Origin: Symbiodinium natans
Taxonomy: Eukaryota; Sar; Dinophyceae; Suessiales; Symbiodiniaceae
Assembly (NCBI GenBank): GCA_905221605.1
Contig: CAJNDS010001144.1
Location: forward strand, 1 to 32,165
DNA: 32,165 nt
Direction: 5' to 3'
The notes under the pieces were generated by a model. It did not search any database. It saw only the letters and a list, made by a program, of their open reading frames with translations, and was not told the DNA's origin. Shown one piece after another: positions 24,501-32,165 of this stretch. Numbering within the stretch: position 1 is the stretch's first letter; each line of letters begins with the position of its first letter. The translations under genes were made by a program, and so were the position numbers.

Positions 24501-24637
24501 ATTATCCCCAAATAGCATTATGGGGGCGGGGGAAAGGGTGGCACCTAGACGGAGGGGGGGGGGGGGGTAGTTGAGTGAATTGCGCTTCGAAGACCCAGGA
24601 GACTGGCGGTCTGAGCGTCCAGCTCTACGGCTCATAG
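21496..24637 (+). CDS. Second split gene, at least six exons, product not recognised
   Basis: Exons at about 21496-21584, 21754-21810, 21967-22080, 22854-22909, 23592-23636 and 24299-24337 (or to 24316 plus 24599-24637) are open, unique, GC-rich and mostly phase-compatible. The first exon enters in phase 1, so the start is missing. A possible start is the ATG at 21192, opening MCMMGSRAACICFDPLDS. It follows the hydroxylase stop by about 0.7 kb on the same strand, in keeping with the head-to-tail gene order of dinoflagellates. I could not name a family. It could also be a 3' extension of the first gene if the hydroxylase stop is spliced out. Confidence 0.5.
21754..21810 (+). CDS. Second gene, exon B
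   Basis: Acceptor cttcttactgcag, phase 0, DLQETWARLIIIQSCWLLW, possible GC donor after 21810. The hydrophobic run LIIIQSCWLLW could be a membrane-dipping or buried helix. The 3' border does not agree in phase with exon C, so a donor in this exon or a small exon between them is wrong or missing. Confidence 0.4.
21967..22080 (+). CDS. Second gene, exon C
   Basis: Acceptor aactcgtag, two bases, LFVRVVVEAVCDVGAPVQRP, RESPKELVTEIREFSSV, donor gtttgt in phase 1. It is the longest exon of this gene and strongly protein-like. No match to a family that I know. Confidence 0.55.
22490..22850 (-). repeat. CCCCAAA/CCCTAAA array
   Basis: About 50 units, with CCCCAAA dominating the middle and mixed units at both ends, ending directly at the acceptor of exon D. 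Confidence 0.95.
22854..22909 (+). CDS. Second gene, exon D
   Basis: Acceptor aacccgaag at the end of a 360-base CCCCAAA array, two bases, EMLKGTKATYGLQPRCIE, donor gtcttt that opens a T20-G13 homopolymer tract. The phase agrees with exon C, giving FSSVGEMLKG across the joint. Confidence 0.6.
22912..22953 (+). repeat. T-run followed by G-run
   Basis: About 21 T then 13 G just after the exon D donor; a similar T/G junction occurs at 10861-10887. It may be an amplified fragment of the TTTGGG motif. Confidence 0.9.
22977..23085 (-). repeat. CCCTAAA array
   Basis: About thirteen units, mostly clean, with CCCTAGA variants on the right. Confidence 0.95.
23592..23636 (+). CDS. Second gene, exon E
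   Basis: Acceptor tgggcaccag, VTAEVTNPEDRTLKK, GC donor gccagg; a GT donor five bases later (gtaggg) is the alternative in phase 2. Both lead directly into the longest uninterrupted TTTAGGG array after an exon in this window. Confidence 0.6.
23642..23786 (+). repeat. TTTAGGG array with a TTCAGGG block
   Basis: About thirteen perfect TTTAGGG units, then five TTCAGGG units in a row, then TTTAGGG again. It starts at the donor of exon E. Confidence 0.95.
23963..24068. mobile_element. Palindromic element E
   Basis: CCCTAAGGTTCCATGTACCT is mirrored by AGGTACATGGACCCTTAGGG, and the inner TATATACTTGAGCCC by GGCCCAAGTATATA. 106 bases, almost entirely stem. Single copy in this window. Confidence 0.7.
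24299..24337 (+). CDS. Second gene, exon F (possible terminal exon)
   Basis: Acceptor cggcagag, AGVFGKVNNVED then TAA at 24335-24337. A GT donor (gtgaac) after AGVFGK at 24316 would instead splice over the mobile element that follows, to a second terminal exon at 24599. Both endings are in phase 0. Confidence 0.45.
   Translation, partial: AGVFGKVNNVED
24345..24578. mobile_element. Family C element with embedded TTTAGGG tract, copy 3
   Basis: GTGGGTTTCCCTACTCCCCC, then TTTAGGG/TTTGGGG repeats (24388-24438), then GGTTCCCCTACTACCCCCCT, CTAGGTTCCCCC and a G-rich mirrored right end (GGGGGGGTAGTTGAG). It fills nearly all of the possible intron 24317-24598. Confidence 0.55.
24599..24637 (+). CDS. 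Second gene, alternative terminal exon G
   Basis: Acceptor cgaagacccag, ETGGLSVQLYGS, TAG at 24635-24637. It fits AGVFGK of exon F in phase 0. If used, the intron 24317-24598 is essentially one copy of the telomere-carrying element, which would make that element an intron. Confidence 0.4.
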   Translation, partial: ETGGLSVQLYGS

Positions 24638-24976
24638 TCCCCCCTAAACCCTAACCCCAAACCCTAAACCCTAAACCCCAAACCCCAAACCCTAAACCCT
24701 ACTAAGTTTTTGTTGACGGCTTGTTCTGGTTGATTAGTGTGTGTTTTTGAGGTGTAGGGTTGGGGCCCAGGATTGGGGAGTGTTGGTTGTCTTCAGACTT
24801 TGTCCTAATGCCAAGGCACATATCTAGGCCTGTACGGGGGCAATTGGAAAAGTTAGGGTTTAGGGTTTAGGGTTTAGAGATTTACTTGCATACCCCACTT
24901 AGAGTTGTGCTTGGAGTTGGAGGCTAAGGTTTAGTTTTATGGCTTTGTGGAAATCACGGTTGTGAGTAGAATGTTT

Positions 24977-25070
24977 AGAGTTCAGGGTTTAGGGTTTTAG
25001 GGTTTAGGGTTTAGGGTTTAGGGTTTAGGGTTTAGGGTTTAGGGTTTAGGGTTTAGGGTTTAGGGTTTAG
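24977..25070 (+). repeat. TTTAGGG array
   Basis: About twelve mostly perfect units in an otherwise unique, T/G-rich stretch without a recognised gene. Confidence 0.95.
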
Positions 25071-25659
25071 ACTCGACATGATTTGTGGTGTGCGTTGTGT
25101 GAATTACTGCTGATTGTTGATGTGTTGATGATGCGCATGATGATGTTGTATGCGTTGAGCCTTGGATGAGGTCGTAGCTAGTGGTATCCTGACCCAAACC
25201 ACTATAACCGTAAACCCTAAACCCTAAAACCCTTTATTTATGGAAATTATTTTGAGTTGTGTGTTTCGGGGTTTGGGCCATGAGAGTCCTCAGACCGTGA
25301 GGGGCTTAGGGTTGAGGGCTTTGTTGTTAGGGTTTTGGGGTCGGCTTTAGATTTGTGATTCAGGGGTTTAGGAGTTTCGGGTTTGAGGATTGAGGGAGGG
25401 TTTAGGGATTACCGTTTGGTTTAGTATTTCGGGGTTAGGCGGTTTGGGATTGGAGCGCCCCATGTGCTAAGCGCGCTAGTGACGCGCAACGTCGGGACAG
25501 ACCTGAGACACATGGTCCACGTTTGTTAAAGGGGCTCCTAACAGACCGGTGACAAAGCCTGGGACTTTCCCGGACAGCGGGAGTACGCGCACATGAGCAC
25601 CTTCCTTGCTGCAGTCTCTTTGTCGGAGGAATGCAAGACCCGACCATTGAATAGGAGAT

Positions 25660-25752
25660 ATTCTAAACCCCAAACCCTAAACCCCAAACCCTAAACCGTA
25701 AACCCTAAACCCTAAACCCTAAACCCTAAACCCTAAACCCTAAACCCTACAA
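25660..25752 (-). repeat. CCCTAAA array
   Basis: About thirteen units, with CCCCAAA at the left end and clean CCCTAAA on the right. Confidence 0.95.
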
Positions 25753-25811
25753 GACCCTAACCCCCTTGACAAGTTCGGGCTCACGGCATAAGTTGTACTT
25801 TTGCGTTGAAC

Positions 25812-25870
25812 ATGATGAGCACGCGTCAAGCAGCATGCAACAAACCGTGGTCGGCCAAGGGGGCCGAAGC
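25812..25870 (+). CDS. Candidate first coding exon of a third gene
   Basis: ATG ATG at 25812-25817 opens MMSTRQAACNKPWSAKGAEA, ending at donor gttagg in phase 2, directly before TTTAGGG repeats. Unique sequence of coding-like composition, but there is no upstream support and no matched next exon. Confidence 0.3.
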
Positions 25871-26356
25871 GTTAGGGTTTAGGGTTTAGGGCTTAAGCCC
25901 TTGTGATCTTAAGTTGTGTTCAATATGGGGGTTTTACAGTAATGAGGGGCCACTAGTGTGGACCCCCAAATTGTATGATCCCCTTATACTAAGGACCCCA
26001 ATAAAGTACCCCTAATATCGCAAACCCCTAGATCAAAGCGGGCAAGATGTACAAGATGTACAGTGGTAGTAGAAAGTTGCACATGCCGTAGCCCTTGTCG
26101 CGCGCGGCATAGAAGGCAGTATACAGAAATCGAAGCGCAGATGTACGCATAAGTTCTTTGTTGAATTATATGTATATTTGTTATTAAGACAAACGCGTTC
26201 TGAGACTGATCAGTGCCAAGGACAGGATGTGCCACGCATAGGCATTCCACCCTAACCTATAAACCCTATGTGACCTGTACCCTGCTTCGTCCGGGAGTCT
26301 GGTGCGGTTTGGGTTCGCCGCTTTCGATTTCGAGGTTATAGCTCACCGATGACAAG

Positions 26357-26452
26357 GTGTTGGAAAAGCAGCCTTTGGGACAGTTTCTCGTGGAGAGTTG
26401 CTGCGCATGCCGTCCTTATCGCCTTTCTTATGCCCTTGCTAGTTGGAGGTTC
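26357..26452 (+). CDS. Candidate exon beside a mobile-element end
   Basis: After ATGACAAG two frames are open. One reads VLEKQPLGQFLVESCCACRP and the other a hydrophobic stretch ending LIAFLMPLL. The unique part ends at the GGAGGTTCATGGGTAG element end (26451 on). I cannot choose the frame. Confidence 0.25.
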
Positions 26453-26538
26453 ATGGGTAGTGAACAATACTATGGTTATACGTGCCCCCCCCCCCCCCCC
26501 CCGAATAGGACAACTACCTATAAGTACAGCTTACACTA
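26451..26538. mobile_element. MITE family A, partial copy with C-run
   Basis: The left end GTTGGAGGTTCATGGGTAG is intact. Its middle holds an 18-base C-run, and the right end (CTACCTATAAGTA) is only loosely related. Confidence 0.45.
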
Positions 26539-26779
26539 CTTATCATTCCAGCACCAGGTCAGTGGCCAACATCTAAGGGCGTTTCCGACAACAACTGAAT
26601 GAAAGCATTCTGAGGCATATTGAGGCGACCCTAAACCCTAAACCCTAAACCCCCAAACCCTAAACCCTAAACCCTGAACCCTGAACCCTAAACCCTAAAC
26701 TTTAGACCCAACACAGCACTCACATTCCCAGGGGCCAGGGATAAGGTGAGGTTTCGGTGGCGAAAGCTGCAAGCTTGCA

Positions 26780-26815
26780 ATGGAGCCTGCTCCTCAAAAA
26801 CGACGCTCCAAAATT
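26780..26815 (+). CDS. Candidate short exon MEPAPQKRRSKI
   Basis: ATG at 26780 opens 12 codons with a basic nuclear-signal-like KRRSK and ends at a good donor (gtgggt) flowing into TTTAGGG repeats. It could be the first coding exon of the gene that ends at 27882, or part of a longer exon entered upstream in another frame (VRFRWRKLQACNG). Confidence 0.35.
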
Positions 26816-26937
26816 GTGGGTTTAGGGTTTAGGGTTTAGGAAGTAGGAAGTTTAGGGTTTAGGAAGTTTAGGGTGTCCTTGGGTTTTTGGGTTTCTGGGG
26901 CCGACCGCATGCCTCTTCCTCAATTGCGGGTTGAGGG

Positions 26938-27016
26938 TTTTGCACAAAACGCCCCTGAGCTCGACAACAAGTGCCCTGCCCTGTGTGGGCCGTCCATCTC
27001 CAGAGCCCCTCAACCC
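26938..27016 (+). CDS. Candidate exon, weak
   Basis: Open unique sequence reading AQNAPELDNKCPALCGPSIS with a proline-rich continuation. No good acceptor is seen at its left side. Listed only because it lies between two better exons. Confidence 0.2.
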
Positions 27017-27227
27017 CTCATACCACCCCCCCGCAACTACCTAGTCCCTATAATATTTTGAGGGTATGTGCATGCACCAGGTTTTGGACGCAAAGCTACT
27101 AGGTATCATAGGCCTTTGGGGTGTATCCTGAGGGACCCCTAGAAGCTTCTAGGGGCCCTGGGTCTTATTCCCCGTTTTTTGACCCTTATATCTTTCCTTA
27201 TATAGTCCCTATATGCCTAAGCAGCCC

Positions 27228-27497
27228 TTAATCAACCCCCCAGAGAACCACTGCGGTCCCTTTGCAGGGTCCCTGATTTAGTCCCTTAGTATAAGCTGCG
27301 CGCCCCTCTGTCCAGGAGGCGACTAGCGTCTTAGCGAATGCCATGGACGGCTCGTAGGGGCCCCGGGCACTCATCGCGACTTGCAGGTCGTTCACATTTG
27401 AGTTGATAGAAATTGCGGTAGGGTTGTTGGAGCCCAAAGCGTTCGACAGAGTTTTGTGTTTTGACCGAAACTGTTCTTGGTTGGAACTTCGGTTCAC
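27228..27497 (-). CDS. Minus-strand open frame, 89 codons, uncertain
   Basis: This 270-base stretch is free of telomere repeats and reads from ATG to stop on the minus strand, with mixed composition (Asn/Ser-rich start, then AMSARGPYEPSMAFAKTL, VASWTEGRAAYTKG). It is the only minus-strand frame here that is not a shadow of a repeat or of a plus-strand exon. No family is recognised and it lies between plus-strand exons. A plus-strand exon EATSVLANAMDG with acceptor ctctgtccag at 27318 competes for part of the same DNA. Confidence 0.25.
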   Translation of the reverse strand: MNRSSNQEQFRSKHKTLSNALGSNNPTAISINSNVNDLQVAMSARGPYEPSMAFAKTLVASWTEGRAAYTKGLNQGPCKGTAVVLWGVD

Positions 27498-27599
27498 CCT
27501 TTTTGGGGCCGGGGAGGGGAGGGGAGAGGTCTGTGGTGGCGGAACCCTGACCTAACTCTGAACAACAAATCTCCCATGCTCAAAGGCAACTACGGTGTG

Positions 27600-27795
27600 C
27601 CCTAAAATACCCTAACCCCGAAACCCCGAAAACCCCTAAACCCCAAAGCCCCGAACCCCCGAAACCCCAAGACCTCAAAGCCCCAAAAACCCCAAACCAC
27701 CTAACCCCTAAACCCTAAACCCAAAACCCTAGCCCCTAAACCCTAGCCCCTAAACCCTAAACCCTAAACCCTAAACCCTATACCCTAAACCCCAG
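27600..27795 (-). repeat. Degenerate to clean C-rich array before a terminal exon
   Basis: It runs from CCCCGAAA/CCCCAAAG variants on the left to clean CCCTAAA on the right; its last CCCCAG is the acceptor of the exon at 27796. Confidence 0.9.
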
Positions 27796-27882
27796 ATGCG
27801 CTCCCTCACCCCAAGGTCCGACAACGGCCAGTTCACCCTTATCGAAGAGATCCCCCCAGGGACTAGCGACGTGGGGAGCTGA
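27796..27882 (+). CDS. Terminal exon of a third split gene
   Basis: Acceptor ctaaaccccag formed by the last CCCTAAA unit, then MRSLTPRSDNGQFTLIEEIP, PGTSDVGS and TGA at 27880-27882. Codon use is GC-rich and the reading is unambiguous. The leading Met need not be a start, because it sits directly on an acceptor. Right after the stop come TTTAGGG and TTCAGGG repeats. Product not recognised. Confidence 0.55.
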   Translation: MRSLTPRSDNGQFTLIEEIPPGTSDVGS

Positions 27883-28201
27883 GGGACTTTGGGGTTTAGG
27901 GTTTAGGGTTTAGGGTTTAGGGTTCAGGGTTCAGGGTTCAGGGTTCAGGGTTTGGGTACTTTAGGGACTCCTAGGTTGTTTGGGAATTATTTGGAGGAAG
28001 TTGGGTTTAGGGTTGAGGGTTTAGGGTTTTGGGGAATCATACAGGTTCGGGGTTCCGGGCCCCAAGCCAAGACCAAAAATAGTAGGGATCGGGCTGTTCT
28101 TGGGTGTTAGGGGTTTGGCGTTTTCGGGGCTTTGTCATTTAGAGTTTGGGGGCTTTAGGGTTTAGGGAATTGGGTTTAAGGTTTAGTGTTTTTGGGATAA
28201 G

Positions 28202-28315
28202 GGTTTGGAGCGTTGGGCGGTCCTGTTTTCCGCAAGGAGATATCGCAAACATATCGCAAACCTAGCTAACGAATCGAGTAGAACAGGGTTTCGGGCCAGG
28301 AGATTTGAGCTTCAG
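28202..28315 (+). CDS. Candidate exon or 5' part of the following pseudogene
   Basis: After TTTGGGATAAG the frame reads LERWAVLFSARRYRKHIANL, ANESSRTGFRARRFELQ and meets donor gtatgg. A tandem ATATCGCAAAC repeat (28241-28262) is inside. It begins the 1.5-kb stretch free of telomere repeats that carries the ubiquitin-like/FNIP pseudogene, so it may be the upstream part of that insertion. Confidence 0.3.
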
Positions 28316-28533
28316 GTATGGGTGTGCGTCTGGTGTTGGAGGCCTCACAGGCTTCGTACGTTTAGTACGTGCAGTAGTTTCTCATGATCCCTTCAGGAGC
28401 TATACGTGGGGATATGAGGTACCCAGTTCCCTAATTCTTGAATGTCTCCGTTGAACATCTTCTGAGTCAGTTGAGACGTCCCCTCACTTTTGCGCCATTC
28501 TTCGTCGAGTCTTGTCGCTGCGGAAGCACCAGC

Positions 28534-29665
28534 ATGCGGCCATTGACAATCCACTGTCTTGCCGGCTCCACGTTTGAGCTCCATGTGGACGATGCGGAAA
28601 CTGGTCTGGATGTGCGGAGGCGCGTCGCAGGAAGTGTTGGCCTTTCCGCACAGCGTCAATTGAACTGACTTCGGGTGAGCGCCTCCTCGAACTGCACCAG
28701 CCGCTGCTGCAACAAACTCAAGACGACGAGCTCACATATGTGGTGCGTAAATGTGGTGCAGGCTGCGCGGACGCAGTACAATGCGAGCAATAGCACAGAC
28801 AGGAATGATTCAAGACACGGATGCCATGGATGTCGTTGTTGCCTTGACCTTCGGCCATGATTTCAACCAGAGCTTGGCAGGCATGCAGCTTCCCAGCGGC
28901 TTGCAGACTTTGACCTTCGGCGATTGCTTCGACCAGAGCTTGGAAGGAGGCCGCTTCCAAGCAGCCTACAGACCTTGACCTTCGGCGAGCACTTCGACCA
29001 CAGCTTGGAAGGGGTGGCGGCCTACAGACCTTGGCCTTCGGCTATTGTTTCAGCCAGAGCTTGGCAGAGGTGCAGCTTCCCAGCGGCATACAGATCTTGA
29101 CCTTCGGCTTAACTTAAGATTCAACCAGAGCTTGGAAGGGGTGCAGCTTCCCAGCGGCCTACAGACGTTGACCTTCGTTAGTTGTTTCGACCAGAGCTTG
29201 GCAGGGGCGCAGCTTCCCAGCGGCCTGCAGACGTTGACCTTCGGCAAGCACTTCGACCAGAGCTTGCAAGGGGTGCAATTTCCTAGCGGCCTACAGACGT
29301 TGACCTTCGGCGATGAGTTTGACCAGAGTTTGGAAGGGGTGCAGCTTCCAAGTGGCCTGCAGACCTTGACCTTCGGCGAGAATTTCAACCGGAGCTTGAA
29401 TGGGGTGCAGCTTCCAAGCGGCCTACAGGACTTGACCTTCGGCGAGAACTTCGACCAGAGCTTGGAAGGGGTGCAGCTTCCCAGCGGCCTACAGACTTTG
29501 ACAAGCGGCCGTGATTTCAAACAGAGCTTCGAAGGGGTGCAGCTTCCCAGTGGCCTACAGACCTTGACATTCGGCTATTTTTTCAACCAGCGCTTGGAAG
29601 GGGTGCAGCTTCCAAGCTCCTTGCTGCATTTCTCCTGGCACATGTTTAGGGTAGACGCCTGTTAA
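28534..29665 (+). pseudogene. Broken ubiquitin-like plus FNIP-type repeat protein gene
   Basis: From ATG 28534 the frame gives a ubiquitin-like fold start, MRPLTIHCLAGSTFELHVDD. After a one-base loss near 28655 it continues in another frame with LTSGERLLELHQPLLQQTQD and ELTYVVRK to TAG near 28790. About twelve 66-base repeats follow (28850-29630), each coding for roughly 22 residues of the type FDQSLEGVQLPSGLQTLTFG, which resembles the FNIP repeat. Units 2-5 are broken: a short deletion near 28945, a loss near 29012 and an 11-for-6-base change with a TAA near 29112. The last seven or eight units are intact and end at TAA 29663-29665. There are no introns and hardly any telomere repeats, in contrast to its neighbours, as expected for a retroposed copy. 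Family members probably bind other proteins; their function is unknown. Confidence 0.8.
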
Positions 29666-29897
29666 ACTTCGAGGTCAAGAATGGCAACGATGCTCACATG
29701 TGACGGCTTGGCTCGTAGGCACAAGGCCCCCCCAAAGTAGAGAAAAACGAAGCCAAGAAAGCCTAAACCCCCTAAACCCACGATTAAGCGTGTAGGGTTT
29801 AGATTTACGTGGAGGACTTTGGAATTCCTGCCCGTTACTGGAGGTTGTCTGTGTGCTTTGGAGGCCTTGGAGAAGTATCTTTGATCAATGAACCGCC

Positions 29898-30180
29898 CTA
29901 AGCTCGCTCTCTCTCTCTCTCTCTCTCTATCTCTCCCTCGTTCTGTCTCTCTCTCTCTCTCTCTCTATGTATATGAAATATACATATACATATATCTCTC
30001 TCTATGTATATGAAATATACATATACATATAGATATACATATATATATATATATCTTTATTCACTCGGTTATGTTTGCATGCATGTATGTATGCATGTAT
30101 TGTAATGCAATGGAATGGAATGGAATGGAATGGAATGTAATGTATGCAAGATGTATGTATGTACGTATGTATGTAGGTCT
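29898..30180. repeat. Cluster of microsatellites
   Basis: CT runs, two copies of a 41-base CTCTATGTATATGAAATATA unit (29963 on and 29999 on), a TA run, a GGAAT pentamer run (30111-30137) and a GTAT/ATGT tetramer run (30077-30175). No telomere repeats. Confidence 0.9.
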
Positions 30181-30590
30181 GCTAGGGTCTGGTAGGGTCT
30201 ACAGGGGAGTTATCGGGTGTCGGGCTCGTAGGGTCTGAGAGATCACTCCTAAACAACCCACAGACCCTGCAACCCTAAATGATAGCCCACGGAGTCATGA
30301 ACTGCTCAGACCCTACTCTCTTCATTCCAACAAGCCACCCCTGGAACCCAAACTCATCCAAGCCCGACACTCCAAAGCACCATAGTGTTGAACCCGCAAC
30401 AACAGTCATGCCCGCCCAAACCCTATAGCTCCTCGCAGAGTCCAGCGTCCGCGGCCAGAACCCGAAACTCTCAACCCGATACAGAAGACATTTATACGAC
30501 AAACGTACATGGGCGTTGTTCTAAACCCCCGCCTCTTCGAGTTTAATTGGGCCGGCCACATGGTGTAACTATGGCGCCAAAAACCAGCAC

Positions 30591-30625
30591 GGCGCAAGGG
30601 GGCGCAAGGGCGAGCGCAAGGGCCA
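30591..30625 (+). repeat. GGCGCAAG cluster 1
   Basis: Three or four copies of GGCGCAAGG with short spacers, preceded by AACCAGCAC. Confidence 0.85.
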
Positions 30626-30840
30626 GGAGCCCAAAACTCTAAGATCAGGCCGCCGCCTTGTCGTGCACAGGGTCAGGGGTCTGCAAGTTTAGGTGTTAGG
30701 GTTAGAGGTTAGGGTTTAGGGGTTGAGGGCTTCGGGGCTAGGGTCTGGGGCTTAGGGTTTAGGATGGTTTCGTATAGGATGTGTTCAAGGTTAGAGGTCA
30801 GTGGGTCTGGAGTCTAGAGTTTAGTTTGTCAGCGGGACTC

Positions 30841-30887
30841 GCGTCGCAAGGGTGGCGCAAGGGAAGCGCAAGGCTGGCGCAAGACCG
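30841..30887 (+). repeat. GGCGCAAG cluster 2
   Basis: Four copies (CGTCGCAAGGG, GGCGCAAGGG, AGCGCAAGG, GGCGCAAG) in 45 bases. Confidence 0.85.
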
Positions 30888-31121
30888 CGTGGCCGATGCG
30901 GAGCCATGGGCCCTGACACAATAAAACTGGTTTGTACATGTCATGAAACATCGATTCCGGTGCTAAGCCTGTACTTCAAAACAGCGACAATCCAACCGAA
31001 ACAGTGACAATCCAGCCAGCTTATGGAAACATCGCTTCTAGTACGTACTACAAATCCCTAGAAAACCTTGTCGGTACCACATTTTGTAGTTGGCATGTTT
31101 GCCGACGTGGCCAAACACTAG

Positions 31122-31160
31122 CACGGCGCAAGGCGGCGCAAGGGCGAGGCGCAAGGGAAC
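31122..31160 (+). repeat. GGCGCAAG cluster 3
   Basis: Three copies preceded by CCAAACACTAGCAC, close to the context of cluster 1 (CCAAAAACCAGCAC), so the clusters share a flank and moved as a larger unit. Confidence 0.85.
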
Positions 31161-31385
31161 CCTACGGCCTTAGGCTTGGCATAAGAATTTAGAACAACAT
31201 CCACATACATTTTTGTCTAGTTTAGACTTGTTTACTGTCAATATGGTATTTCCCAAAATATGTACCCCTATTTTCGGAAACTCCCATCTGACTGCAACTG
31301 TATGTATATACATTGTTCAGGTGAAATTCCGTTTCGTCGCAGCCTTGCCCAAGCGCCGCCCCCAGCGTCCTGCATGCAGGGTTCG

Positions 31386-31576
31386 AGGGCTGCATAAGGT
31401 TATAGGGTTATATGGTTATAGGGTTATAGGGTTATAGGGTTGTAGGGTACCCTAGACTAAACCCTAAACCCTAAACCCTAAACCCTAAACCCTAAACCCT
31501 AAACCCTAAACCCTAAACCCTAAACCCTAAACCCTAAACCCTAAACCCTAAACCCTAAACCCTAAACCCTAAACCG
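31386..31576. repeat. Head-to-head array around GGGTACCC
   Basis: Five or six TTATAGGG units (31396-31440) meet, at a GGGTACCC centre (31446-31453), about 16 perfect CCCTAAA units (31458-31574), the longest uninterrupted C-rich run in the window. Confidence 0.9.
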
Positions 31577-31919
31577 CAGTTATAGTGTTGTCGGGTTCTA
31601 GGCTTATAGGCTTATAAGCTTAGTGGGTTATAGGTTCGCAGCATCCTCCCAGGCCCCTTAGGCCATGCTCCGTTTCAAGGCACGAAACACCCGACACCCC
31701 TATAATTGAAGCCCTATAATGCCAACGTACCAGTCCCTACACCCTCACCCCACACCCTACACCCTAACCCTAAACCCTCAACCCTAAACCCTAAACCCCA
31801 CAAGCCCGTAGCCCTAAACCCTAAACCCTCGAACCCTAAGCCCCAATGACCCCAAACCCTAAACCCTCTAAACCCTAAGACCCTCGAACCCTCGAAACCC
31901 TCAAACCCGGAAGTCGAAG

Positions 31920-32008
31920 CAACCCCGACCTCGCCTCGAGCTAAGGAAGTACAACGACGGCCCCATCCCGAACCTGGAGTTCTACAAGCATGCCCGTGCC
32001 AGTTTAAG
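31920..32008 (+). CDS. Candidate exon near the right edge
   Basis: After acceptor aagtcgaag the frame reads QPRPRLELRKYNDGPIPNLE then FYKHARASL, with donor gtctag (phase 2) or an earlier GC donor after 31991. RKYNDGPIPNLEFYKHA is clearly protein-like. C-rich repeats precede it and TTTAGGG repeats follow, the same layout as the sure exons. The window ends with a strong pyrimidine tract and AG at 32159-32160, perhaps the next acceptor. Confidence 0.5.
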
Positions 32009-32165
32009 GTCTAGGGTTTAGGGATACTAGTACCATTGTCAGCACGGTTTGGAGTGAAAGTTAGGGTTTGGGGTTTTTGGGTTTAGGGTTCTTTAAGGAT
32101 CCAGCAAGGCCCAGAAGAGAGTTTCTGAAGTGGCCCCCCCCTCCCTCCTCCCCCCCCCAGCCCCC

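Larger units (their letters stand above)
24638..25811. other. Region without a supported gene
   Basis: T/G-rich unique DNA with arrays at 24640-24700, 24855-24880, 24977-25070 and 25660-25752. One weak exon-like piece lies at 25615-25652 (acceptor cttgctgcag, SLSEECKTRPLN). The minus-strand open frames at 25435-25673 have no splice or homology support. Confidence 0.4.
29666..31385. other. Region without a supported gene
   Basis: It holds the microsatellites and GGCGCAAG clusters listed separately. Short degenerate GGGTCTG(G)TAG repeats lie at 30176-30240 and 30660-30830. Open frames on either strand are short and without splice context; I see no gene. Confidence 0.4.

Noticed and set aside
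29050-29520. Long minus-strand open frame (156 codons, CRPLGSCTPSKLW repeats)
   Set aside because: It is the shadow of the 66-base FNIP-type repeats read on the plus strand; the plus frame is the one with family resemblance.
31458-31574. True chromosome end
   Set aside because: The array is flanked by unique DNA on both sides and an exon candidate follows at 31920; it is interstitial.
1-32165. CRISPR array
   Set aside because: Regularly repeated units are telomere heptamers or minisatellites without spacers of constant length, and the window is eukaryotic.

Overview
The window looks like nuclear DNA of a dinoflagellate, probably of the Suessiales/Symbiodiniaceae kind. Three things point there: plant/dinoflagellate-type telomere heptamers (TTTAGGG/CCCTAAA) packed through the whole window, introns with GT, GC and GA donors and a strong AG|G acceptor habit, and a ubiquitin-like plus FNIP-type repeat protein of a kind I associate with these genomes. 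There are no bacterial-style operons, rRNA genes or CRISPR arrays, and long open frames are almost all artefacts of simple repeats.

Left two thirds (1-20814, + strand). Short unique islands of 29-127 bases sit between telomere-like arrays. Read as exons, they join with matching phases into one split gene of about 29 exons (about 2.0 kb of coding sequence in 20.6 kb) that enters from the left edge and stops at 20812-20814. The C-terminal half (from about 13418) is recognisable as an EGLN/PHD-like prolyl 4-hydroxylase, a 2-oxoglutarate/Fe(II) dioxygenase. It keeps the iron ligands His-x-Asp (17569-17577) and His (20710-20712) and the 2-oxoglutarate arginine (20737-20739). The N-terminal half is charged, mostly helical-looking and not recognised.

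Middle (20815-24640, + strand). A second split gene of at least six phase-compatible exons, product not recognised, with two possible ends.

Right part (24640-32165). Scattered candidate exons of a third gene end in a clear terminal exon at 27796-27882. An intronless, frameshifted ubiquitin-like/FNIP-repeat pseudogene follows (28534-29665), almost free of telomere repeats. Then come microsatellites, three GGCGCAAG clusters, a head-to-head telomere-like array, and one more candidate exon near the right edge.

Mobile DNA. Introns hold at least four families of short palindromic elements (MITE-like). One family has three copies with the same layout, in which a TTTAGGG tract lies between a split terminal segment. 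In at least fourteen introns the donor side carries G-rich TTTAGGG repeats and the acceptor side C-rich CCCTAAA repeats, so the transcript could fold end to end. Telomere repeats carried by introner-like elements is the most interesting hypothesis the window offers. All exon borders are read by eye and have not been tested against transcripts.
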